Assembly (NCBI GenBank): GCA_016302005.1
Contig: JAEDOK010000076.1
Location: forward strand, 1-8,415
Reading direction: 5' to 3'
DNA: 8,415 nucleotides
Source: Oscillospiraceae bacterium
GTDB taxonomy: Bacteria > Bacillota_A > Clostridia > Oscillospirales > Oscillospiraceae
Below the pieces are notes generated by a model. That model made no database searches. It saw only the letters and a list, made by a program, of their open reading frames with translations, and was not told the origin of the DNA. Position numbers and translations under genes: made by a program. Of this stretch, positions 1-5,949 are shown piece after piece (position 1 is the stretch's first letter; every line of letters begins with the position of its first letter).

Positions 1-1321
1 TATACCCCTCACCGTCTGTCGGTGTGCCGTTGGCGGAGGCCAGCGTTACGGTGTCTCCGACATAGCATGTTGTCGTGCCGCTGACCGTCACGCCCTTCGG
101 GACAATATAGGTGATCGTCGCAACAGACCTCGGTGCAAAGATGATCGTCACGGTGCAGTTCGCATTCACATTGCTGACAGTAAAGGTATTGCCGCTCTGC
201 GTCACGGTCGCTGCGCCTGCGGGAGAGACTTCGTAACCCGAGACCATATAGCCGTTCTCCGGCGTTGCGGTGATCGTCCTGTCGTTCTGCGACACTGTGC
301 CGAATGCTTCATCATTGGCGCGTGCCGTGACCGTATACTGCGGCGCGGAGTTTTTCGCCTCACCGGACGGAGTGACCATATCGGTGGGGATCTCCTTTCC
401 GAAGAGCAGCCAAGCATATTCGGGGTAGTCGATAAAGACATTGCGATTTCCTTGGATTCGCTCGACGGCGTCATTTCTGCCCATCTCCCAAGTATCCACG
501 GGATCCATCTCGCACCACGCAAGGAGGGTGTCGAGGTTTTCAATGACCTTCAAGCCGTTGTCTCCGCCGTTATTAACATCGTCAGAATCCAAAGCAGGGA
601 GATTCTCTTTCTTTACATCCGAGTAGAGATTGGGCTGCTGCCAGCGGACATAGACATACAGCAGGATACGCGCGGTATCGCCCTTGACGTTGTCGTTTGG
701 CTCGAAGATATCCTCCGTATATCTGCCGCCGAGATTGCCCACCTCGTCATAAACAAGTGTGCCGCCCGCCGCCGTGCCGTAAGGACGATGCCAGTGTGGG
801 GTCTTGTTGATGTAAGCGCTGACAGGGCGAAGGTGGTGTCGATCCGCACCGCCGTTGATTTGGTAGAACGAGGCGCGCGATTTCGGCCAGACATGCTCTC
901 TGTTGAAGTAGCTTCCGTTCCATTTCGCCGTGCGTCCCGCCCAAAGGCAGCTCATTGTTCCGTCATACACACCGTTTTGCGTGTCAGTATAGGCAAAGTC
1001 TTTGTTCAGGGAGTCGTAGCTGTAATACTCCGTCTGTGTCGAGGACATCAGAGTATAGAGCTTTTGATACAGCGGATTATTCTGCGTCGCGGCATAGGAA
1101 TCAGTCGCATTTTGCGCACCGTCCAGCTCTTTCAGCAGGTCGTAAGAATAGTCGTCCGTATAATACGCCTTCGCCTGCGCCGAAAGCGCAGTGCATACCA
1201 CATCGCGCTGCCCCGGGTTGGCGATCTTGCTGCCCGTCGCCGCCTCAACCGGAAGGAGGCACGCAGTCAAAACGGCAAGCAGCAAGAGAATGGATAAGAA
1301 TCGTTTTGTGATATGTTTCAT
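1..1321 (-). CDS. Secreted endonuclease I-family nuclease with InlB-like C-terminal repeats (3' end beyond window)
   Basis: The reading frame is open for 440 codons and leaves the window at base 1 without a stop. ATG 1321-1319 follows AAGGAGC at a 5-base spacing. Residues 1-28 form an export signal (K2, K6, R7, then a leucine-rich core). Residues 55-310 match the endonuclease I family (EndA, Vvn, BsnA; a beta-beta-alpha metal nuclease). The visible motifs are NREHVWPKS (140-148), DRHHLRP (160-166), FEPNDNVKGDTAR (206-218) and RIQGNRNVFIDYP (288-300). By family comparison H143 is the general base, and E142 and N172 are likely metal ligands. Residues 328-398 look like a divergent InlB B-repeat (Flg_new-like), and a second unit seems to begin near 400. 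The expected role is non-specific cleavage of extracellular DNA or RNA, perhaps at the cell surface. Whether a sortase signal or other anchor follows cannot be seen. Confidence 0.9.
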   Translation of the reverse strand, partial: MKHITKRFLSILLLLAVLTACLLPVEAATGSKIANPGQRDVVCTALSAQAKAYYTDDYSYDLLKELDGAQNATDSYAATQNNPLYQKLYTLMSSTQTEYYSYDSLNKDFAYTDTQNGVYDGTMSCLWAGRTAKWNGSYFNREHVWPKSRASFYQINGGADRHHLRPVSAYINKTPHWHRPYGTAAGGTLVYDEVGNLGGRYTEDIFEPNDNVKGDTARILLYVYVRWQQPNLYSDVKKENLPALDSDDVNNGGDNGLKVIENLDTLLAWCEMDPVDTWEMGRNDAVERIQGNRNVFIDYPEYAWLLFGKEIPTDMVTPSGEAKNSAPQYTVTARANDEAFGTVSQNDRTITATPENGYMVSGYEVSPAGAATVTQSGNTFTVSNVNANCTVTIIFAPRSVATITYIVPKGVTVSGTTTCYVGDTVTLASANGTPTDGEGY

Positions 1322-1408
1322 CTTGAGCTCCTTATAAATGATTTGCATTTCTGTGGGCGTAAAACCATGTCCCCACTGTATTTGTTATGAAATGGCGTCT
1401 CTTTTGTC
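1322..1408 (-). other. pncC-nuclease intergenic gap, no clear promoter or terminator
   Basis: This 87-base gap holds the nuclease ribosome binding site (AAGGAGC, 1327-1333). It also holds a weak nested inverted repeat: CATTTC/GAAATG (1389-1394 with 1346-1351) outside GTGGG/CCCAC (1372-1376 with 1353-1357). There is no T-run after it, so it is not a convincing terminator. I found no -35/-10 pair with acceptable spacing for the nuclease gene. Co-transcription with pncC is possible but unproven. Confidence 0.3.
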
Positions 1409-1879
1409 TTACGAATTGCAATACTCCAAAAGCAGTTGCAAGACAGCCTTGCAGGCTTCTAAACGATTCTCCTCCCGTTTGCCTCGCAGCGTCAGCTTTT
1501 TGCATCGCTTCCCGCCTTGCGAAGAGATAGCGACATAGATTTCTCCGACATTCGGATTCTTTTCGTCCGCGCCGGGACCTGCGTTGCCGGTGGTAGACAA
1601 GGCAAAATCCGCGCCGAAACGTTGTCTTGCGCCCTGCGCCATTTGCAGCGCTGCTTCCTCGCACACCGCACCTTTTTCCCGCAGAAGTGCGGCGTCCACG
1701 CCCAAAAGCTTTTCCTTCACTTCATAGGCATAAGAAATCACGCCGCCTAAATATGCCGCAGATGCGCCCGGCACATCGGTCAGGAGCTTTCCTAACAGTC
1801 CGCCCGTGCAACTCTCCGCCGTGGCAAGGGTCTTGCCCTGCGCCGTCAGCAGATGAATGACCCGTACTGCCTCATCCAT
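1409..1879 (-). CDS. pncC: Nicotinamide-nucleotide amidase (stand-alone CinA C-terminal domain)
   Basis: The 156-residue protein is a complete CinA C-terminal domain without the N-terminal molybdopterin-binding-like half of full-length CinA. Family members deamidate nicotinamide mononucleotide to nicotinic acid mononucleotide in cytoplasmic pyridine-nucleotide salvage. The diagnostic motif TAESCTGG occupies residues 20-27, with S23 the candidate nucleophile. GGVISYAYEVKEKLLGV (45-61) carries K55, the candidate partner lysine of the Ser/Lys dyad. EKGAVCEEAALQMA (68-81) and the glycine-rich TTGNAGPG loop (96-103) follow. The loop usually reads TGIAGP, so N99 is a small departure. ATG 1879-1877 lies inside the end of thiI, and the 8-base overlap points to translational coupling. 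The binding site GAAGGT (1888-1893) is within thiI codons, 8 bases from the ATG. The stop is TAA. The assignment is firm. The exact substrate is inferred from the family. Confidence 0.93.
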   Translation of the reverse strand: MDEAVRVIHLLTAQGKTLATAESCTGGLLGKLLTDVPGASAAYLGGVISYAYEVKEKLLGVDAALLREKGAVCEEAALQMAQGARQRFGADFALSTTGNAGPGADEKNPNVGEIYVAISSQGGKRCKKLTLRGKREENRLEACKAVLQLLLEYCNS

Positions 1880-3050
1880 GATAGCGTACCTTCACAAGCT
1901 CCGTATTTTGCAGCGCGCGCTCGATCAACCCGTCAAAGTCCAGCTTTTCGCAGGCGTGATCGACCTGCCCCTTGGTGGGCTTTGTCTTGGGATGGCGCGG
2001 CGTAAAGACCGTGCAGCAGTCCTCATAGGGCAGAATGGAAGTCTCCATCGTGCCGATTTTTCGCGCAATCGTGACGATTTCCTCCTTGTCCATGCCGATG
2101 AGCGGCTGGAAGATCGGCAGCTCGACGCAAGCGCCCGTCACTGCCATCGCCTCCATCGTCTGAGAGGCGACCTGTCCGAGGTTTTCGCCCGTGACAAGGC
2201 AGCCGCAGCCGTGGTCGCGTGCAATGCGTTCGGAGATCATCATCATAAAGCGGCGCATGATAAGCGTAAAATACTCCTCGGGGCAGTTGTCACGAATGGC
2301 CTCCTGAATTTCGGTAAAGCCGACGATATTCACGGTCATCCTGCCGCAGTAGCGCGTCATCAGACGGGCAAGCTCCAAAACCTTGTCCTTGGCAAGCTCG
2401 CTCGTGTAGGGATAGGAGAAGAAGTGAACGCATTCCAGTTCCACGCCGCGCTTGGCGATCATATAGCCGGCAACGGGAGAGTCGATGCCGCCCGAGAGCA
2501 GCACCATTGCGCGCCCACCCACGCCGGTCGGCAGTCCGCCTGCACCCTGCTCGGCAGGCCCGTGGACATAGGCAGCGCGGTCGCGTACCTCGACAAAGAC
2601 CGTGTAGTCCGGATGATGCACATCGACGGTCAGGCTCGGGATCGCCTCGGCAATGCGCCCGCCGATCTCCTGCGAAAGCTGAATGGAATTGAGCGGGAAA
2701 CGCTTGTCCGACCGTTTGGACTCGACCTTGAAGGAGCTTGCCATGCGCAAATCATCCCCAAGGTATTCCATCGCGGTAGCAAAGATCGCGTCCAAGTCTT
2801 TCTCACAGGGGCGGCAGCGGCACAGGCTGACCACGCCGAAGATCGTATGGCAGGCGTCCCACGCACCGTCAAGGTCGCAAAGCTCGTTCTGCGGCTCGAC
2901 ATAGAGTGTAGACTGCATAATACGCACGCTAAACTCACCAAAAGGGCGCATCCGCCGCGCCACATTGGTCTTTAAGCGGTTCTCAAACTGAAAGCGATTG
3001 CCGCCCTTCAGGACGATTTCGCCCAATTTCAGCAAAAACATTTCATTCAT
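1872..3050 (-). CDS. thiI: tRNA 4-thiouridine sulfurtransferase ThiI, rhodanese-less form
   Basis: The 392-residue protein adenylates uridine 8 of tRNA and accepts persulfide sulfur to make 4-thiouridine. In some bacteria it also supplies sulfur for the thiamine thiazole. An N-terminal ferredoxin-like region (from LLKLGEIVLKGGNR, 6-19) leads into a THUMP domain (about 60-165). A PP-loop pyrophosphatase domain follows, with LLSGGIDSPVAGYMIAKRG at 184-202, GENLGQVASQT at 288-298, and PYEDCCTVFTPRHPKT at 341-356. The last segment holds the conserved cysteine (C345). The chain ends soon after, so the rhodanese domain of the 482-residue E. coli enzyme is absent, as in Bacillus ThiI. A separate cysteine desulfurase would have to donate sulfur; none is in the window. 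ATG 3050-3048 follows GAGGG at 6 bases. The stop overlaps the pncC start by 8 bases. C77, C79 and C82 form an unusual CxCxxC cluster in the THUMP region. Confidence 0.96.
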   Translation of the reverse strand: MNEMFLLKLGEIVLKGGNRFQFENRLKTNVARRMRPFGEFSVRIMQSTLYVEPQNELCDLDGAWDACHTIFGVVSLCRCRPCEKDLDAIFATAMEYLGDDLRMASSFKVESKRSDKRFPLNSIQLSQEIGGRIAEAIPSLTVDVHHPDYTVFVEVRDRAAYVHGPAEQGAGGLPTGVGGRAMVLLSGGIDSPVAGYMIAKRGVELECVHFFSYPYTSELAKDKVLELARLMTRYCGRMTVNIVGFTEIQEAIRDNCPEEYFTLIMRRFMMMISERIARDHGCGCLVTGENLGQVASQTMEAMAVTGACVELPIFQPLIGMDKEEIVTIARKIGTMETSILPYEDCCTVFTPRHPKTKPTKGQVDHACEKLDFDGLIERALQNTELVKVRYHG

Positions 3051-3088
3051 ATCGGACCCTCAATTTTGATAGATTTCATACTGCCGGA

Positions 3089-3116
3089 TTCCTATTTTGT
3101 GTAATTTCACTGTGAA
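3089..3116 (-). promoter_or_regulatory. Possible weak promoter for thiI-pncC
   Basis: Reading the minus strand, TTCACA (3116-3111) is followed after 16 bases by TAGGAA (3094-3089), about 40 bases before the thiI start. The -35 hexamer matches consensus at 5 of 6 positions but the -10 at only 3 of 6. It overlaps the end of the AAA+ gene and a 13-base dyad. It may be chance; read-through from the AAA+ gene would serve as well. Confidence 0.2.
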
Positions 3117-5266
3117 AAACCGATTTTTCTCGTTTCTTTCACCTTCGGCTGTTCTCCTGTCAGCTCTTTTGTCGCTGCATTTAGATCATCTACCGTCAGT
3201 TCGATCTGAGAGATATCACTTACCTGACAGCGATCGGCGGCATTGCTCCAAACGCGTTCAAAGAGATTCCGCACGAAACGCGCATTGCCAAAGGATTTTG
3301 CTTGCAGCACTGCGTCGGGCAGGTCGTCATAATAGCGCTTGGAAGCCGTCTCGAACTCCTCCGTAACGCGGAATTGTGCGTGGCACATATTCATGAAAAT
3401 CTGATGCAGCTGTTCTCTGGAGTAGTTTGGGAAACGAATCGTATAGGGAACACGACTGGCAAGTCCGGCATTGGCGCTCATCAGTTCATCCATATCGTCG
3501 GGATAGCCCGCCAAAATCACGAGCAGATCGTCGCTGTGGTTTTCCATTTCCGCGATAAGCGTGTCGATCGCCTCTCTGCCGTAGTCATTGCCGGAGTAGC
3601 CGTCCCGATAGAGGGAATAGGCTTCGTCGATAAACAGCACCGAGCCGTATGCTTGACGGCAAATTTCCGTCGTTTTGGGCGCGGTATGTCCTACATAGCT
3701 GCCGCACAAATCTCTGCCCTTATGTTCAAAAAACTTGCCGATGCGCAAGATCCCGTTTTCGTTGAGGAGCTTTCCCAGGATCCGTGCCACGGTTGTCTTG
3801 CCGGTGCCGGGATTGCCGACAAACCGCATATGGATGCAGGGTCTGTGCTGTATGTCGCTTTTGTTCGACAGGATCACCTGCCGCAGAATCCGATTGAGCT
3901 GTTTCTCGATCTCCTCCATACCGACCATCGAACCGAGCATCTCCATGCCGCTGAGCGCTTCGGCTTCTCTTTGCGGCACAAAGCCGCGCAGCGCTTCACT
4001 GACGATCATCTTCTCGTTTTGCTGATGCTCTGCGGAATACAATTCCGTGCATCTGATCATTTCGTTCGCAACTTTACGGATCGTATGAAGCCCGTAGAAG
4101 AAGCCATCCGCATGTTCCAGGGTGACCCGTTCTTCAAACAGCTCCCAGCTCGCCTCGTCTGCGGTAAAACCATATTGCTTCAAATACTGCGCCGCGATTG
4201 CCCGCTGTTCCTCCGGCGTAAACGGAGGGATCTCCACCACGCGCGTCGTAATGATATCGTCCAAGTCGTGCTGTACGTCCCTCCGCGCATCCGGCTGCGC
4301 GACCTTGCAGCGGAATACAATCACGCTTTTTTCATTAGCTTGCGCCAATGTCATTAAGAAGCGCTTAAACGCGGAGGACATCATTTTGCCTTGCCACTGG
4401 GTAATATCAAAAGAGAGAATTCTATGTGCCTCCATCGCATATTTTGCGCTCTCGGCAAGACGGTGCAGCTTATCCTTCGCCTCCGATTCCTCCGGAGACG
4501 GCAGCTCGAACTCCGCCACCTCCTTCGGCGCATCAAAGAGCTTTAATTCCGTCAAAAGCTCCGACAGCAGCTCCAGCGCGGTGGTATACCCACAGCCGGG
4601 GGCGGCGAAGAACAGATACGCCTCAGAGAAAAATGCCTTCTGTGTTCTGTTTTGCCGAATGATCTCCGCGCGCTTCGCGATCTCATGGCAGAGCTTTTTG
4701 TAATCCTCAGCGCCGACCAGCGCGTCGATCTTTGCAATTGCGCTTTTCTCCTCACACGCAGAGGTTTCCGCTGTCTCGTCTGCTAGCGTACTGTTCTCTT
4801 GCGCTGCCTCGGTCGTGTCCTCCTCCAACCTCTCGATTGCGTTGTCCTCCTCCGTCTCATCCGAGTTCTCCACAGGTTCCTCCGCTGTGCTTTCTCCGCC
4901 TTTCCCGGCGATATATTGCTGCAACGCAGCAAGCTCATCCGGAGCTTCGGTTGAAGGCGCTTTATTCTCCGTTTTCTGCGGTGCAGGCTTCTCCTCTTCA
5001 CCATTGACCGTGATTGTATATATACTCTTTTCCTCCGCGTCTGCGCGGAATATCTCAGCAGCAAGCTCCTGCACCGCATCCGCCACTGCTTCCTTTGTCA
5101 TATCAACACGGATTTCCAAAGTACAGTCAAAAAACGACTGCGCCTTTACCTGCACTGATTTTTCAAAACGGTTTTTGCATACCGAGACAAATCGCTGCAT
5201 CAGAATGCCTCTTGACAGATTTCCGGAGCAGACCCAATCCCGATCCAATTTTACATATATGCGCAT
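3107..5266 (-). CDS. Tandem AAA+ ATPase, CbxX/SpoVK type, with degenerate first module
   Basis: This is a 719-residue cytoplasmic protein with no signal peptide or membrane segment. Residues 1-92 form an alpha/beta domain I do not recognise. Residues 92-172 are a Glu/Asp/Thr/Ser/Ala-rich, probably disordered acidic linker. Residues 175-415 look like a decayed AAA module: AAPGCGYTT (221-229) replaces a Walker A, and ILSFD (283-287) stands where Walker B should be. Residues 440-700 form an intact CbxX/CfxQ-type AAA+ domain. It has Walker A GNPGTGKT (484-491), pore-loop SYVGHTAPKT (523-532), Walker B VLFIDEAY (543-550, D547/E548), an arginine-finger candidate R605 in GLASRVPY, and a sensor-2 region FGNARF (659-664). 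CbxX relatives include Rubisco activase CbbX and the sporulation protein SpoVK. The substrate here is unknown. ATG 5266-5264 follows AAGGGGG at 7 bases. The stop is TGA. Confidence 0.88.
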   Translation of the reverse strand: MRIYVKLDRDWVCSGNLSRGILMQRFVSVCKNRFEKSVQVKAQSFFDCTLEIRVDMTKEAVADAVQELAAEIFRADAEEKSIYTITVNGEEEKPAPQKTENKAPSTEAPDELAALQQYIAGKGGESTAEEPVENSDETEEDNAIERLEEDTTEAAQENSTLADETAETSACEEKSAIAKIDALVGAEDYKKLCHEIAKRAEIIRQNRTQKAFFSEAYLFFAAPGCGYTTALELLSELLTELKLFDAPKEVAEFELPSPEESEAKDKLHRLAESAKYAMEAHRILSFDITQWQGKMMSSAFKRFLMTLAQANEKSVIVFRCKVAQPDARRDVQHDLDDIITTRVVEIPPFTPEEQRAIAAQYLKQYGFTADEASWELFEERVTLEHADGFFYGLHTIRKVANEMIRCTELYSAEHQQNEKMIVSEALRGFVPQREAEALSGMEMLGSMVGMEEIEKQLNRILRQVILSNKSDIQHRPCIHMRFVGNPGTGKTTVARILGKLLNENGILRIGKFFEHKGRDLCGSYVGHTAPKTTEICRQAYGSVLFIDEAYSLYRDGYSGNDYGREAIDTLIAEMENHSDDLLVILAGYPDDMDELMSANAGLASRVPYTIRFPNYSREQLHQIFMNMCHAQFRVTEEFETASKRYYDDLPDAVLQAKSFGNARFVRNLFERVWSNAADRCQVSDISQIELTVDDLNAATKELTGEQPKVKETRKIGFSQ

Positions 5267-5298
5267 TGTTTTACCCCCTTATTTCATTTAATAAGAAA

Positions 5299-5333
5299 GG
5301 CAAGCCGGACGAAGGATCTTCGTCCAGCTCGCC
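5299..5333 (-). terminator. Intrinsic terminator of the YbjN gene
   Basis: On the minus strand a 16-base-pair stem (two G-U pairs) closes a 3-base ATC loop: GGCGAGCTGGACGAAG pairs with CTTCGTCCGGCTTGCC. It is followed at once by TTTCTTATT (5298-5290). The stem begins about 30 bases after the YbjN stop. The opposite side has no T-run, so it acts on minus-strand transcripts only. It lies only 18 bases before the AAA+ ribosome binding site. Confidence 0.9.
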
Positions 5334-5346
5334 GCAAAGAACATCG

Positions 5347-5359
5347 CTGATTGAATCAG
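5347..5359. repeat. Perfect 13-base dyad after the YbjN stop
   Basis: CTGATT and AATCAG flank a single central G, giving a perfect inverted repeat 4 bases past the YbjN stop codon and before the terminator stem. A one-base loop cannot form a hairpin, so if functional it would be a DNA-binding site rather than an RNA structure. It may be chance. Confidence 0.3.
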
Positions 5360-5363
5360 AAAA

Positions 5364-5774
5364 TTACTGCCACATTGCCTTCATGAACTCGGGATATGCT
5401 TCGTCAATGATGCCGACCATGCGTCTGACAAGCTCGATGCACTCCTCGCCGACGGAGTCGTAATCGACAACGGCATCCATCTCGGCAATGACATCGCGAT
5501 CGGAGTCAAGGTAGAACTTTACCCAGCGGAATCTGGCATTGAGCGCATTGCACGCCAATAAACCGGCTGCGAACTTATCCTCCTTAAAGGACGCAATCTC
5601 GAAGGAATAGATTTGCACAGTATTGGAGTCGTTCTTGTCAAATGCGACAATAATCGCAATTGTCTTTAAGTTGTCTCCGCTGTAGCGAACCGAAACCTTT
5701 CTTTCATCCAGTTCTTGATACTTGATCCCCTGCTGATCCATGCAGCGCATAAACTCAGTTTTATACTTTGACAC
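5364..5774 (-). CDS. YbjN-domain protein (type III secretion chaperone-like fold)
   Basis: The 136-residue soluble protein has no signal peptide or membrane segment. It resembles the YbjN family: an N-terminal helix (residues 3-15), a strand pair with RKVSVRYSGDNLKTIAIIVAF (25-45), and the characteristic stretch LNARFRWVKFYLDSDRDVIAEMDAVVD (78-104). A C-terminal helix with DEAYPEFMKAMW (124-135) closes the protein. YbjN proteins share the fold of type III secretion chaperones and have loose regulatory roles in enterobacteria; their biochemical function is not settled. The start is GTG 5774-5772, chosen because GAGGAGGAG (5782-5790) sits 7 bases upstream. The transcript starts from a strong promoter about 35-40 bases upstream and ends at an intrinsic terminator, so the gene can be expressed alone. 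The tandem AAA+ gene lies next downstream. The family call is fairly sure, the function open. Confidence 0.82.
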   Translation of the reverse strand: MSKYKTEFMRCMDQQGIKYQELDERKVSVRYSGDNLKTIAIIVAFDKNDSNTVQIYSFEIASFKEDKFAAGLLACNALNARFRWVKFYLDSDRDVIAEMDAVVDYDSVGEECIELVRRMVGIIDEAYPEFMKAMWQ

Positions 5775-5816
5775 TGAAATACTCCTCCTCTTTAATATTT
5801 TGCTTGTCTATTTGTA

Positions 5817-5845
5817 AGTATACCATTTCGCTGAGAGTTTGTAAA
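5817..5845 (-). promoter_or_regulatory. Promoter of the YbjN gene, extended -10 type
   Basis: On the minus strand TTTACA (5845-5840), a 17-base spacer and TATACT (5822-5817) match a sigma-A promoter very well. TGG directly before the -10 supplies the extended TGn element. Transcription would start near 5810, leaving a leader of roughly 35 bases that contains the strong GAGGAGGAG binding site. Confidence 0.88.
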
Positions 5846-5949
5846 GACCTTTTTCGACGGAAGAATCGATTAATTTATGAAAAATGCCGACAGGAAACTC
5901 GTTCTTTCACCGTGGCCTTGTTTTTCTCTGTTTGGGTCGTCTAATCAAC

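Noticed and set aside
613..894. Short minus-strand frame starting at 894
   Set aside because: It is out of frame with the endonuclease I motifs that run through the same bases.
452..1297. A 281-codon plus-strand frame opposite the nuclease gene
   Set aside because: Val/Arg-rich shadow. The minus strand gives an uninterrupted signal peptide, endonuclease I motifs and repeats.
1346..1394. Nested inverted repeat between pncC and the nuclease gene as a riboswitch or terminator
   Set aside because: The stems are only 5 and 6 base pairs with unequal loops, there is no T-run, and no known riboswitch core is recognisable in 87 bases.
1857..2975. A 372-codon open frame on the plus strand opposite thiI
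   Set aside because: Shadow of thiI; no family motif and no binding site, while the minus strand has a complete PP-loop enzyme.
3302..4357. A 351-codon open frame on the plus strand opposite the AAA+ gene
   Set aside because: Antisense shadow of the conserved CbxX domain, no recognisable motif.
5850..5949. Possible terminator after comM
   Set aside because: Only a 4-base GAAA/TTTC stem and scattered T-runs are present; nothing approaches the quality of the terminator at 5299-5333.
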